64,000 nucleotides of DNA from CATQHB01 sp965262595 (GTDB lineage Bacteria; Chloroflexota; Dehalococcoidia; Lucifugimonadales; UBA3495): assembly GCA_965262595.1 (NCBI GenBank), contig OZ253548.1:2046001-2110000 (forward strand). Direction: 5' to 3'. The stretch's first letter is position 1. Every line of letters begins with the position of its first letter. The notes beneath the pieces were generated by a model. That model was not told where the DNA came from, did not search any database, and saw only the letters and a list, made by a program, of their open reading frames with translations. A program made the translations under genes and the position numbers. Below, in pieces: positions 39,908-48,955 of the stretch.

Positions 39908-40849
39908 TCAACAGTCTCTCTTTCCTCGAACGCTCGATCCTTTCTCTGCTACTATGTTTCCCCATGGAGCTTTATCCCGTAGCTCTTTTAGGGTAGTACC
40001 AGCTTGTTTAGCAACTTCGCGCAGGGGAATTTCCCATAAGATTCCTTGTCGAGCGAGGTAGATTCCAACTGAGTCTAGGTCGTGCTCGTTTTCCACATCC
40101 AGCAGAGCGTAGGCAATAACCTGCCTCATAAACCCGGTGTAATTGATGTTCTTGACGCATTTGATGTCTATGAGACACCTTTCGTTCACCAGGTCGCCGT
40201 CGGCACCTCCTATCCATTTGCTTCCAATTCCGGAGGTAGGACCGAACTTCGGATCTGTCAGTGAAAGTTTCTCTCTCGCCACGTCCATCAACTTTTGGTT
40301 GTCGTCAATCAGTTGTTGCTTCAGTAATTCTCCTCCTTGCCGCAGAGCATATAATGTTTCAGTTCCGCGTCCGCTTCTAAATTCTATGTCAGCTATTGCT
40401 GCGTACATGGCTCGCTCGTCAAGATCTTTGCTCCTGAGTCCTTCTAGGATTCTTTACCCTTCTTCCGTCGCTGAATCTCCTAGAGTATCGTCGTACCCCG
40501 AGTTTATTACTCCACGTACTAAATAGGCCCCCAACCCATAGGCGCCTTGCATTACGACCTCGTCTTCATAATCGGGTTCGTATTCGTACCTTAACCGACG
40601 GTCAAATGCGGTCCCGGCAAAGGACTCCCATCCCTGAGGTGCTTCTGTCAAGACATTGCCTTTAGGCAAGTTTAGGGATTTCACGTATGCTGCAAGTTTG
40701 GGGAACGCTGTTTTCATGTAGTAGTGAGCGCACCCACCCAAGTTTAGCTCCCTAGTTAAGGAGAAACGGCTCCTCATTTCATAGGAGCATTCCATCGGTG
40801 CACATTGTTGGCACGGGTCTGCTTTCAGAACCTCTGATAATGTTGGCAT
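39908..40849 (-). pseudogene. PD-(D/E)XK nuclease-like gene interrupted by an in-frame TAA
   Basis: Two adjacent minus-strand frames (40454-40849, 131 codons; and onward to 39908) are in the same reading frame, separated only by TAA at 40454-40456. Across the stop the sense continues ('GDSATEEG' stop 'RILEGLRSKDLDERA'). The second half has 'WIGGADGDLVNERCLIDIKC' and 'FMRQVIAYALLDVENEHDLD', the D...(D)xK plus QxxxY layout of RecB/Cas4-like PD-(D/E)XK nucleases. The N-terminus has a CQQC motif. The region is AT-richer than its neighbours, which suggests import. It may be a defence gene now inactive, a recoded or read-through gene, or a sequencing error. Confidence 0.65.
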
Positions 40850-41252
40850 TCCTGTTTCCTCTCTCGGAGTCCATAACTCGTCTCGACTAGCAATAGCTGA
40901 ATTATCTCATAGCACCACAAAGCGCAACTTCGGGAGCCTGAGCCCCTGGGGTCTGAACCCCATCGGCATGGCGAAGCCGAAGAGATGCCCCACACGACGG
41001 ACGTACCCTAGAAGCAACTTGGCGTGCTGCCGCGGTAGGTTCAGGAGTCCCCGGGTCTCAGCTGGAACGTCTAAAATACTGAAACTGATTTCGTTACGCG
41101 CTTGACCGCATTCAGTCATCGCTCAAGCGAATGGCGAGTTTCGCAATTTTCTCTTTCGTTGTGCAATGCCCCGCCGCCGGGCTAATCCGGGTATAATTTC
41201 TCTTACCAGTCCCTTGCCATTCACCAGTAGCCGGTAACAGGAGGTCCAGACT
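40850..41252. other. intergenic region, no gene recognised
   Basis: A GC-mixed stretch with GGGGTCTGAACCCC (a small palindrome near 40949-40962). TATAAT at ~41195 lies upstream of the SppA gene but has no clear -35 box. The small minus-strand frames here are not convincing. Confidence 0.4.
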
Positions 41253-42110
41253 ATGCCGTCAATGCCGCGGTGGTTCCGGCGCAGTTCCGGCGTTGCCGTA
41301 GTGGAAATCCACGGAGTCATCGGCACCCGGATCAAGGATTCGGTGTATTCCCGCCTCTTTGCCGACGTCGCCGCCAACAACCGTTATCAAGCTCTGCTGG
41401 TGGATATCGAATCCCCCGGCGGCTCGGCCACCGGCTCCGAACTGCTCTACCACAGCCTGCGCAAGGTGGCGGCCCGCAAGCCGGTGGTGGCCTACATCCG
41501 CGGCATCGGGGCCTCCGGCGGCTACTATCTGGCCTGCGCCGCCAACCGGGTTACCGCCCTGCCCACCACCATGGTCGGCTCCATCGGCGTCATCTACCTG
41601 CGCCCCGTTCTGGAGCAGCTTTTGGGCAAGGCGGGAATCGAGTTCTCGGTGTTCAAGGGAGGCCGGATGAAGGACATGAGCGGTTTTTGGCGCAGTCCTA
41701 CCGACGAGGAAGCGGAAAAGACGCAGGACTTGATTACCGAGATTTACGACAATTTCGTGGCGGTGGTAGCCCAGGGGCGCTCAATGGAGGACGAACGGGT
41801 GCGGGAGCTGGCTACCGGCGAGGTATTTACCGCCCGCCGGGGCCAGGAACTGGGGTTGGTGGACGAATTGCTGGACTTTGAGCAGTCGCTGGAGTTGGCG
41901 GCGCAGCTGGGCAATATAGGTAAAAATAAGGCGCGTCCCCGGTGGCTCCGGCCCCGGCGCAGTTTATCCGAGCGGATGCTGGGCCGTTCGGCAGCCCAAC
42001 ACAGCGGGCTGGGCCTGCTGGCCGCCGGAGCGCAGCACTTGATGACCGGCGGATTTTACTACCTGGAACCGTCCTACTTGCTGGACCCGCTAATCCATGG
42101 CCGCGACTAG
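41253..42110 (+). CDS. sppA: S49 family signal peptide peptidase-like serine protease
   Basis: The 285-residue protein has a ClpP/crotonase-type S49 core: 'VAVVEIHGVIGTRI', 'ALLVDIESPGGSATGSELLY', and 'PVVAYIRGIGASGGYYLACA', which carries the catalytic Ser in 'GASGGYY'. 'TMVGSIGVIYLRPVLEQLLG' and 'GEVFTARRGQELGLVDEL' (with the downstream Lys/Arg region) follow. S49 enzymes degrade cleaved signal peptides or membrane protein fragments. No N-terminal transmembrane segment is seen, so this is a short SppA-like form. AGGAGG lies 8 nt before the ATG. The C-terminal ~60 residues are basic and then hydrophobic. Confidence 0.88.
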   Translation: MPSMPRWFRRSSGVAVVEIHGVIGTRIKDSVYSRLFADVAANNRYQALLVDIESPGGSATGSELLYHSLRKVAARKPVVAYIRGIGASGGYYLACAANRVTALPTTMVGSIGVIYLRPVLEQLLGKAGIEFSVFKGGRMKDMSGFWRSPTDEEAEKTQDLITEIYDNFVAVVAQGRSMEDERVRELATGEVFTARRGQELGLVDELLDFEQSLELAAQLGNIGKNKARPRWLRPRRSLSERMLGRSAAQHSGLGLLAAGAQHLMTGGFYYLEPSYLLDPLIHGRD

Positions 42111-42296
42111 CGCCGCGACCCCCCACAGCCGCAGATTTCAGCCGGGCCAGTCCGGCGCACCAGTCCGGCACACCAGTCCGGGGATAGCAGCGGCCCTGAC
42201 GGTTGCCCTTCACGTTCCGCTGCCCGGCCGTCATCCCTCTACCAACGTGGGGGGAGAGGCCGGAGCTTTCGATTATCCAGAAAGGCCGCCGCCATT

Positions 42297-43466
42297 CTAC
42301 CAGCCCGGATCCTGGGGAGGGCGGCCCATTACTGACAGGCCGCCGGATTCGTAGTTGGAACGCAGACCGGCGCCGTGCTGCATAACCACGTGAATATCCC
42401 GAAAGCGCCGCTCCAGTCCATTACGCTTATGAATGGCGTTGGTGCCGGCGGCGTGGAATAACAAATCTACCGCCCGCACCGCTTCGTGGATCGAATGGGT
42501 TATGGCCAGCCGGGCCCGGGTTAGCTCGGGGCTGGGGCGGGGCATATCCTCGTCAAAGACCTGCCAGGCGGTTCCTACGGAGTCCAGCACAAAGGCCCGG
42601 GCGCCGCTGATAATGGCCTCGGCCTCACCAACTTTCTCCCGGATCGGGGGCCGGTCCCGCAGCAGGGTGGTGGATATGGTGGTGCCCGCCTGGGTTGCCA
42701 GCTCAATGAAGGCGTCCATGGCGCCCCGAGCGATGCCCAGAGCCACGGCAGCGACCAGTACCCATATCGCGGTCAGCATCGTGCGGGGGTGATACAGAAA
42801 ACCCGCTTCGTGGGGCGTATCGTACAGCCGGAAGGTACGCTCCGCCGGCACAAAAACATCGTCAATCTCAAAGTCGTTGCTGCCGGTGCCGCAAAGTCCT
42901 ACCACTTCCCAGGTATCGTAAATGGTGACCGCTTCCACCGGCACAAACAGCATCACCGTGGCCGGGCCGCCGGAAGGAGTCAGGACCGGGCCGTCGGCAT
43001 CGGCGATTTTGCAGTTGACGAAAACCCAACTGGCGTGGTCGATTCCGCTGCCGTAGTCCCAGCGGCCGGAGACCCGATAGCCGCCGTCCGCCAGCCGCGC
43101 CGTGCCCTCCGGACGGAAGGAACCGGCGGAGCGAAAGTTCGGGGGCAAGCCAAACATGGAGCGTCCCACCTCGGCAGGCAACGCCCCGGTAAACAAGGCG
43201 CCGCCATTGGACAGCAAGGCGCACCAACCGACCGAACCTTCGGCCCAGGACAGCTCCTCGACCATCTTGAAGGCGGTAATCGGGTCCAGTTGCGGCCCGC
43301 CCATGCTGGCCGGAAGAAATAGCCGGAAAGCTCCGGTGGCGTCCAGGGCGTGGGCCAAGTCCCGGGGCAAACGGCGATGCCGGTCCATATCTTCTCGAGC
43401 GGCGCAAATCTGCGGCCTCAAAGCCCTGGCGGCTTCAACAAAGTTGCCGGGTGAACTGTCGCGCAC
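42297..43466 (-). CDS. acyl-CoA dehydrogenase family protein (flavin monooxygenase/hydroxylase type)
   Basis: GTG at 43466, with GGAGG upstream, gives ~389 residues. Features: 'LPRDLAHALDATGAFRLFLP', 'GGPQLDPITAFKMVEELSWA', 'SVGWCALLSNGGALFTGALP' and 'YRVSGRWDYGSGIDHASWVF', then the C-terminal four-helix domain ('GIARGAMDAFIELATQAGTT', 'LLFHAAGTNAIHKRNGLERR'). The pattern is that of group D flavin hydroxylases (HpaB/HsaA, dibenzothiophene monooxygenase-like) within the ACAD superfamily. No flavin reductase neighbour is seen. The substrate could be an aromatic or sterol-like compound, or an acyl-CoA. Confidence 0.82.
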   Translation of the reverse strand: MRDSSPGNFVEAARALRPQICAAREDMDRHRRLPRDLAHALDATGAFRLFLPASMGGPQLDPITAFKMVEELSWAEGSVGWCALLSNGGALFTGALPAEVGRSMFGLPPNFRSAGSFRPEGTARLADGGYRVSGRWDYGSGIDHASWVFVNCKIADADGPVLTPSGGPATVMLFVPVEAVTIYDTWEVVGLCGTGSNDFEIDDVFVPAERTFRLYDTPHEAGFLYHPRTMLTAIWVLVAAVALGIARGAMDAFIELATQAGTTISTTLLRDRPPIREKVGEAEAIISGARAFVLDSVGTAWQVFDEDMPRPSPELTRARLAITHSIHEAVRAVDLLFHAAGTNAIHKRNGLERRFRDIHVVMQHGAGLRSNYESGGLSVMGRPPQDPGW

Positions 43467-43677
43467 TTGTACTAAACCTCCGCCGGAGTCCGGCTGTAAA
43501 CGTTCCAGAGCAGTCGTTCCAGAGCAGACATTCCAGAGCAGTCGCACCTGGTAAGTTCCCAAATCAGTCCGGTGCAAGCTCCATATCCATATTTTAATAT
43601 TCTTCGCGAAGAACCCCTCAACCCGTGTGGGGTGAGCCGGGGTAGGGGAACGATCACCGGCCCGCCGAGTCTTGCCT

Positions 43678-44130
43678 CTACTCCATCGGCAGAGCCGGTT
43701 TGCCGGAGGCGGAGCGCCAGAGGTAGGCCCCGGTAAAGCCGTGCCACAGTACGCCCAGCGGGTTGATGAAGGCCCACCATTCCAGGTGGATCAAGGCTAC
43801 CGCCTCGGATTCGGTGCCCGGAAACCGGGCGCCAAACCAGTTCCAGAAGAACCACAGGTTCAACACGACGGACGCGGCAAGGGCCACATTGGTTTCCAGG
43901 TACTCCCGCGTTACGGTCCGGTCCCGGTCTCGACGGCCAAAGTCGTACCGGTGCCAGGCATTAACCAACAACATCAGCGGGAACGATACGGCCATAAACC
44001 AGTTGAGAATCTCCCAAATCGGGTAATTGGCCGAGCCGTCGTGATAGATGGGGGTAGCTAACCAGTTCAGCGCCACGGCCAAGGCTACCGCTATCAGGTA
44101 AATCGCTGCCAGACGCTTCAGCAGAACCAT
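43678..44130 (-). CDS. hypothetical four-helix membrane protein
   Basis: The 150-residue integral membrane protein has about four hydrophobic helices: residues ~5-26 ('RLAAIYLIAVALAVALNWLA'), ~43-60 ('WFMAVSFPLMLLVNAW'), ~83-98 ('LAASVVLNLWFFWNWF') and ~118-138 ('WWAFINPLGVLWHGFTGAYL'). A cytoplasmic loop is rich in Arg/Asp ('YDFGRRDRDRTVTREY'). GGAGGG lies 6 nt ahead of the ATG. No known family recognised. The region downstream of its start has a CCTTTAACGCCGC tandem repeat. Confidence 0.65.
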   Translation of the reverse strand: MVLLKRLAAIYLIAVALAVALNWLATPIYHDGSANYPIWEILNWFMAVSFPLMLLVNAWHRYDFGRRDRDRTVTREYLETNVALAASVVLNLWFFWNWFGARFPGTESEAVALIHLEWWAFINPLGVLWHGFTGAYLWRSASGKPALPME

Positions 44131-44165
44131 CGCAGTCCCTCCAATTCTTTAACACTGGTCTCTAA

Positions 44166-44222
44166 AACTGGTCTTTAACGCCGCCCTTTAACGCCGCCCT
44201 TTAACGCCGCCCTTTAACGCCG
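44166..44222. repeat. 4x CTTTAACGCCGCC tandem repeat
   Basis: Four 14-bp CCCTTTAACGCCGC-type units lie between the membrane protein gene and mazG. Non-coding. Confidence 0.88.
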
Positions 44223-44264
44223 CGGCCTGGGAACCCAGGGAGCCGACCGTTGGCCCGCCTTCGG

Positions 44265-45089
44265 CTAACCGGTCAGCTTTTTGGATTCCTGCCACAGGGA
44301 TTCCTTGTCCTCCAGGGGCAGTTGGGCAAAATCCAGGCCCCGCTGTTGGGCCAGTTCTTCCATCTGCAAGTAGCGCCGCCGGAACCGGCCGTTGGCCTGA
44401 CGCAGCGCATCCTCGGCCTGAATGTCCAGCCAGCGGCACAGGTTAACCATCACCAGGAAGAGGTCGCCCAGCTCATGGACCTGTTCCGCGGGGGTGACGG
44501 CGCGGCGAAGCTCCTCCACCTCTTCTACAATTTTGTCCAGGACACCGGACACATCCTCCCACTCAAAACCCACCCGGGCCACTCGGTCCTGCATCAACTG
44601 GGCAAAGCTGAGGGCGGGCAAGTCCGGAGGAATGCCGTCCACCGCCGACTTGCGGACGCCCTGCTGCCGCCGTTCCTCCGCTTTTATCTGTTCCCAGTTG
44701 CGTTCCACCTCCCGGGCGTCGGCAACGCTGGTATCGCCAAAGACGTGGGGATGGCGGCGGATGAGCTTGCCGTTGATGCCGGTCAGCACGTCGGCCAAAG
44801 TAAACTCGCCGGACTCGCGGGCCAGGTCGGCGTGGAAGGCCACCTGAGCCAGCAAGTCGCCCAACTCCTCGGCCAAAAGCTGGGGCGATTCCTGGTCTAT
44901 CGCCTCCAACGCCTCGTAGCACTCCTCCAGCAGGTTGCGTTTCAGGGAGGCGTGGGTCTGCTCCCGGTCCCAGGGACAGCCGCCTGGGGCGCGCAGCCGG
45001 GCCACGATGTCCACCAGGGTTTGGAAATTGCCCAGGTCTTTGTCGGGGATATTATCCGGAATATTATCGGTAATTCGGTCAGTATTCAT
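44265..45089 (-). CDS. mazG: nucleoside triphosphate pyrophosphohydrolase MazG
   Basis: The 274-residue two-domain MazG hydrolyses (d)NTPs to monophosphates plus PPi, acting as a house-cleaning enzyme. The N-terminal domain has 'LRAPGGCPWDREQTHASLKR', 'NLLEECYEALEAIDQE' and 'EELGDLLAQVAFHADLARE', the EExxE and ExxD magnesium motifs. The C-terminal domain repeats this as 'KIVEEVEELRRAV' and 'HELGDLFLVMVNLCRW'. The start at 45089 matches the family start. A promoter's -10 box ends only 7 nt before the ATG, so the mRNA may be leaderless. A tandem IPDNIPDK repeat follows the N-terminal Met. Confidence 0.93.
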   Translation of the reverse strand: MNTDRITDNIPDNIPDKDLGNFQTLVDIVARLRAPGGCPWDREQTHASLKRNLLEECYEALEAIDQESPQLLAEELGDLLAQVAFHADLARESGEFTLADVLTGINGKLIRRHPHVFGDTSVADAREVERNWEQIKAEERRQQGVRKSAVDGIPPDLPALSFAQLMQDRVARVGFEWEDVSGVLDKIVEEVEELRRAVTPAEQVHELGDLFLVMVNLCRWLDIQAEDALRQANGRFRRRYLQMEELAQQRGLDFAQLPLEDKESLWQESKKLTG

Positions 45090-45095
45090 AGGCCG

Positions 45096-45124
45096 ATTAT
45101 AGCGGGCCGGAGTTGATTGCTCAA
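45096..45124 (-). promoter_or_regulatory. mazG promoter, probably giving a leaderless transcript
   Basis: On the minus strand TTGAGC (45119-45124) and TATAAT (45096-45101) are 17 bp apart, identical in boxes and spacing to the rpsF promoter. Only CGGCCT separates the -10 box from the mazG ATG, so transcription would start at or next to the A of ATG. Confidence 0.7.
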
Positions 45125-45201
45125 CCGGCAAATAAGGTGTTAAGGTGACGCCGATAGGCGGGAAGGTGCGCCGGGAATCTGCCGGAAGGCCGGAAAGGGT
45201 A

Positions 45202-45912
45202 ATGAACCTGATTAAGTCAATTGGCGGAGCGCTGTTTATCGTGGCCGCGCCCCTGTTTCTGTTAACCGCCGGCGTAACCTGGGCGGTCAACGACGCCGGG
45301 CTGTATGACCGGGGATTCGCCAAGTACGATATTTCGCCGCTCACCGGGATTACCGACGCCGATTTAAGCCGGGTCGGCGCCGGCTTGAGACACTACTTTA
45401 ACTCCGGCGAGGAACCACTGGCAGTCAGAGCTCCGGTGTTTGGCCTGGAGCGGGAACTGTTCAATCAGCGGGAAGTTGACCATATGCGGGACGTGAAGCG
45501 GCTGATTTGGGGGACTTATGCGGCCGCGGCCCTGACCGGAGCATATATGCTGGCGGTGATCCTGGCCGGGTTTGCGGCGGAGCGGCGGGGTTTTACTCCC
45601 ATCCTCTCCCGATGGCTGCTCCGCGGCGGGCTGCTGACCCTGGCAATAGTAGCCGCGGTGGGCCTATTTGCCCTGGTGGGGTTCGACTCCCTGTTCCTGC
45701 TGTTCCATCGAATTAGTTTTGCCAACAACCTCTGGCAGCTTGACCCGCGCACCGATTACCTGCTGATTATGTTCCCGCTGGGGTTCTGGTTCGATGCTAC
45801 TGTTCGGGTAGCCCTTTACGCCGTGGCCGGAGCGGCAGCCCTCTCGGCGCTGGGGGGCGGTTACCTGGTTTACCGGCGCCGGACGCCGCAGCCGGGCCAA
45901 CCGACCGACTGA
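45202..45912 (+). CDS. DUF1461 (TIGR01906 family) integral membrane protein
   Basis: ATG at 45202 (GGAAAGGG just upstream) gives 236 residues. Four transmembrane helices are evident: 'GGALFIVAAPLFLLTAGVTW' near the N-terminus, 'LIWGTYAAAALTGAYMLAVI', 'LLRGGLLTLAIVAAVGLFAL', and a C-terminal 'VALYAVAGAAALSALGGGYL'. The extracellular part contains 'FNQREVDHMRDVKRL' and 'FHRISFANNLWQLDPRTDYL', the DUF1461 hallmarks. Function is unknown. The family occurs in Firmicutes and Chloroflexi. It is divergent from mazG. Confidence 0.88.
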   Translation: MNLIKSIGGALFIVAAPLFLLTAGVTWAVNDAGLYDRGFAKYDISPLTGITDADLSRVGAGLRHYFNSGEEPLAVRAPVFGLERELFNQREVDHMRDVKRLIWGTYAAAALTGAYMLAVILAGFAAERRGFTPILSRWLLRGGLLTLAIVAAVGLFALVGFDSLFLLFHRISFANNLWQLDPRTDYLLIMFPLGFWFDATVRVALYAVAGAAALSALGGGYLVYRRRTPQPGQPTD

Positions 45913-46094
45913 CCAACCGACCGACCGACCAACCAACCGACCGACCGACCGGCATATTAACCAATCCGGTAGCCCGCCCGGCGACTCCGTTTCCCCCGCG
46001 CCTTGACGTCAGGCGCCCCGGTCGGGTACATTTCCCCTAATATACATCCGATGATGTGGGAAAAGGGAGAAATAAGGAAAAAGGAAGGTCAGTA

Positions 46095-46325
46095 ATGCCG
46101 ATATATGAGTACCATTGCCCCACCTGTAACCACAAGTTTGACAAGCTGCAACCGATGAACGCCACCGGCTCCGATTGCCCGGTGTGTGAGCAGCCGGCCA
46201 AACGGGCAATATCCGTCTTTGCCGCCATTTCTTCCGGCGAATCCTCCGGCAGCGGCGAATTCAACCCCATGCCCATGCCGCCCATGTCCGGCGGTGGCTG
46301 CTGCGGAGGCGGCTGCTTCCATTAG
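46095..46325 (+). CDS. FmdB-type zinc ribbon protein
   Basis: ATG at 46095 behind GGAAGG gives 76 residues. 'MPIYEYHCPTCNHKFDKLQP' and 'GSDCPVCEQPAKRAISVFAA' form the CxxC...CxxC zinc ribbon of the FmdB/CxxC_CxxC_SSSS family (putative regulatory proteins). A Gly/Ser/Pro/Met linker and a C-terminal 'GGGCCGGGCFH' cysteine cluster follow, as in many family members. Role unknown, probably nucleic-acid or metal binding. Confidence 0.9.
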   Translation: MPIYEYHCPTCNHKFDKLQPMNATGSDCPVCEQPAKRAISVFAAISSGESSGSGEFNPMPMPPMSGGGCCGGGCFH

Positions 46326-46535
46326 GCTCTGCCACTGGAACCGTTAAACGGAGCAATCCAGGAAAACAATCCAGGAATAGAACCAAACAACCGTCAGGCT
46401 CCGGCGCCGGGCAAGACCGCCAACCCTTGACACCTAAAACCTCAAGTGGCAGACTAGCCCGGAAGCTTTCCTAGCGGCAATATGCGCCGAGAGAACGGGG
46501 AGCAGCTTTATTAACTTTACCGGGGAGGAAATCTT

Positions 46536-46742
46536 ATGGCTGACGTGAAAATCGAAATCCGAGCCAACGGGCCCAACCGCGTATCCGGCCCCATTGAAAT
46601 GGTGGACCAGTCTGGCAATAGTTACACTATTCCCGAGGGGCAGTGGGTTTCCCTGTGCCGCTGCGGCCAGTCCGCCAACAAGCCTTTCTGTGACGGCGGG
46701 CACCGGGACGCCGGTTTTGAGGCCAACAGCGAAGCTCACTAG
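46536..46742 (+). CDS. CDGSH iron-sulfur domain protein
   Basis: The 68-residue protein carries 'SLCRCGQSANKPFCDGGHRD', the C-x-C-x(8-10)-C-D-G-x-H motif that binds a redox-active [2Fe-2S] cluster with three Cys and one His. The N-terminal part 'VKIEIRANGPNRVSGPIEMV' is typical of short bacterial CDGSH proteins. GGGGAGG precedes the ATG. Probable electron-transfer or Fe-S sensing function. It stands alone. Confidence 0.93.
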   Translation: MADVKIEIRANGPNRVSGPIEMVDQSGNSYTIPEGQWVSLCRCGQSANKPFCDGGHRDAGFEANSEAH

Positions 46743-47514
46743 ACTGAGCCGCCGGCCGGCCGGGTTGCATCCATTAACCTTAGCCGGTTAACCGGACCAA
46801 TGGGTCAATCGGTCAATGGAACGGGGCAACCGGGCTTGCCAATCGTATCAATTATCAGGACGCTCAGGGTCGGATACCGGCGCTTTCCAGCCGGATTTCC
46901 GGCCCTTATTCTTTGTCCCCCGCAGCGTCGCGTTACTTTGCGTACCATACGTACTTTGTGTTGCATCACGTCGCGCTGATGGCGATACAGCAGGGGCGAC
47001 CGCCGGGTTTCTCGATGGGCCATGGAATCCGCTCATGGTGAGCCGGTCCTTCCGCAAGCTCAATTTGAGCGGTAACTTTTGCAAGACTTCGGGGCAACCC
47101 TGGTGGCGGTTGTGGGTTACTTTGCGATTGCCCGCCGTCATTTCCGCTAGGGCGTGTTCACCAAAACTTGCTGCCGGTTCCCTTACTATGTCTTTCTGAA
47201 CGGCCAAAACTGTCATTCTGAACGGAGTGAAGAATCTAAAATGGTCAGGGTCCGGAATGTTTCTTATAGCAAGGATTTTAGACCCTTCGCTCCGCTCAGG
47301 GTGACATTGCATTGGGAATAGCTACGATTTGTGTCAACAGGCCCTAGTGGTGCGAAATCTTTGTAATGATGGGTAATTTGGTTGGTGGGATTACGTGGAC
47401 AAGCATCAGACTGAGAACCCGGCTGGAAAAGCAATCCATCATTTCAAAGTAGTTGGACTACTAGTCCAGACCGAACAAACATCCTTACCAGTCCAGACCA
47501 GACGAGGTAATGCT
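46743..47514. other. repeat-bearing intergenic region
   Basis: It contains a degenerate REP-like motif (47042-47071), CCGGATTTCCGG-type short palindromes, and the long inverted repeat at 47211-47305. Several short frames exist but none has family resemblance or a good ribosome-binding site. Confidence 0.5.
47211..47305. repeat. 95-bp inverted repeat (TGTCATTCTGAACGGAGTGA type)
   Basis: Arms 47211-47242 and 47274-47305 are imperfect inverse copies (32 nt, with G/A changes compatible with G-U pairing). The outer ends TGTCA/TGACA and the core CTGAGCGGAGCGAAG match a palindromic repeat that I recall from several Chloroflexota and other environmental genomes. It probably folds as a long RNA or DNA hairpin. 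Only one complete copy is in the window. Confidence 0.75.
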
Positions 47515-48315
47515 ATGCCGGATAACGACCTGACCCTCCAGGCGGCCCGGAGCCTTTACGAAGAATATCGGGCACAACAGCCATTTACCGCCCTGCCCGG
47601 CCCCTACAACATCGAAACTATCCCGGCGGCGTATGCCGTGCAGCGGGAGTACCTGAAATTGCTGGCCGAAGCCCAAGGGCCGGTGGCCGGCTACAAGCTG
47701 GCCTATACCACCGCGCTGATGCAGCAGCAGGCCGGCTGGAGCGAACCCTGCTCCGGCGCCCTGATGTCCAGCACCATCCGGCAATCGCCGGCCACCCTGA
47801 ACGGGGCGCAGTACCGGCGGCTGGGCATTGAGTGCGAGGTGGCGGTGCAGTTGGCGGCAGATTTGCCGGCGTCCGGCGCGCCCTATACCCGAGACACGGT
47901 GGCCGAAGCAGTGGGCGCAGTGATGACCGCCTTTGAAGTCATCGATATGCGCCTGCCCGAGGGGTTGGACGGTCTTACCCGTACGCTGACCTCGGTGGCG
48001 ACCAATATCTCCAACGCCGGGGCCGTCCTCGGCCCGCCGGTAACCGACTGGCGGAATATTGACCTGGCGGCGGCCCGGGGCACGGCCAGCATCAACGGCG
48101 TAGAGGTGGGCGCCGGGTACGGCTCCGACGTGATGGGCCATCCCTTTGAGCCGCTGGCCTGGTTGGCTAACCGGCTGGCCGAGGCGGGAGAAAGTCTGCC
48201 CCAGGGGTCAATCGTCATTACCGGCAGCATCGTCGCCCCCAAGTTTCTGCAGTCGGGCGACCGGGCAACGGTGACGGTAGAGGGTTTGGGCCAGGCCGAA
48301 TTGGTGGTTGAGTAG
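47515..48315 (+). CDS. 2-keto-4-pentenoate hydratase / FAH-like hydrolase
   Basis: ATG at 47515 with GAGG upstream gives 266 residues. 'SLYEEYRAQQPFTALPGPYN' and 'AYAVQREYLKLLAEAQGPVA' are followed by 'GYKLAYTTALMQQQAG', 'RRLGIECEVAVQLAADLPAS' (with the IExE metal motif) and 'NISNAGAVLGPP', then 'SIVITGSIVAPKFLQSGDRA'. This is the MhpD/HpaH (FAH superfamily) pattern. The enzymes hydrate 2-hydroxypenta-2,4-dienoates or decarboxylate related acids in meta-cleavage of aromatics. No other aromatic-degradation gene is adjacent, so the substrate is open. Confidence 0.88.
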   Translation: MPDNDLTLQAARSLYEEYRAQQPFTALPGPYNIETIPAAYAVQREYLKLLAEAQGPVAGYKLAYTTALMQQQAGWSEPCSGALMSSTIRQSPATLNGAQYRRLGIECEVAVQLAADLPASGAPYTRDTVAEAVGAVMTAFEVIDMRLPEGLDGLTRTLTSVATNISNAGAVLGPPVTDWRNIDLAAARGTASINGVEVGAGYGSDVMGHPFEPLAWLANRLAEAGESLPQGSIVITGSIVAPKFLQSGDRATVTVEGLGQAELVVE

Positions 48316-48418
48316 AGCAGTTTACACCGCAGCAGCACAGAGGTGCCCGGATATAGATAGAGCATCTTGGTATCTCTGTGCTAAAATGCAGGAAGCGTCA
48401 GATGGAGGAAAGCTGAAA

Positions 48419-48955
48419 ATGACTACCGTGCCTTCGTTGCCGGAACCCGGGCCGCAAAGCGCCCAAGACCGTAATGACATATCCATCCGGTATATTATTC
48501 ATGCCCGTGAGGAATTGGGAAAGGGCCACCGGCTCCAGGCCGGTGAAAAGGCGTGGGGAGCAATGGCCCAGCAGTTAAAGATCATCGGCGAAGCGCGCGG
48601 GTGGCAGCATAAGTCCCACCAGCAACTTGAAGCGATCGGGCGACAACTGGTAGAAGAGTATGAAAGCGTAAAACTTAGTAATGCCCTTTCGGATGCCTAC
48701 CACAAGGGACACGAAAACTTTTACGAGAACTTAACGCATGACGACGAGGTTGAAGACCTGATTGAGGTGGTCGAAGAGATGCTGCCTTATTTGGCATCTC
48801 TTCACTTTGCGCGGCCGCAGCCGGTGACCATTGACTCCAATGGAAAACTCCGGCGGCTTAAACTCCTTACCGGGAATAGTGAACTGCAACGAGGGGACAC
48901 CTCCCCGGTTGGCTTCTCGCTACGCCATCAACCCGATTCCTCAGCAGGTAGATAG
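48419..48955 (+). CDS. PaREP1/HEPN-like helical protein
   Basis: ATG at 48419 behind GGAGGAAAG gives 178 residues. The central region 'AREELGKGHRLQAGEKAWGA' plus 'MAQQLKIIGEARGWQHKSHQ' and 'NALSDAYHKGHENFYENLTH' resembles the PaREP1/DUF86-HEPN type of helical bundle, common in archaea and some bacteria and often linked to toxin-antitoxin or nucleotide-binding functions. No MNT or PIN partner is adjacent. The C-terminal ~40 residues ('PVTIDSNGKLRRLKLLTGNS') look unstructured. The family call is tentative. Confidence 0.62.
   Translation: MTTVPSLPEPGPQSAQDRNDISIRYIIHAREELGKGHRLQAGEKAWGAMAQQLKIIGEARGWQHKSHQQLEAIGRQLVEEYESVKLSNALSDAYHKGHENFYENLTHDDEVEDLIEVVEEMLPYLASLHFARPQPVTIDSNGKLRRLKLLTGNSELQRGDTSPVGFSLRHQPDSSAGR

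Noticed and set aside
40907..41119. Small minus-strand ORF (70 codons)
   Set aside because: No ribosome-binding site or family resemblance; composition looks non-coding.
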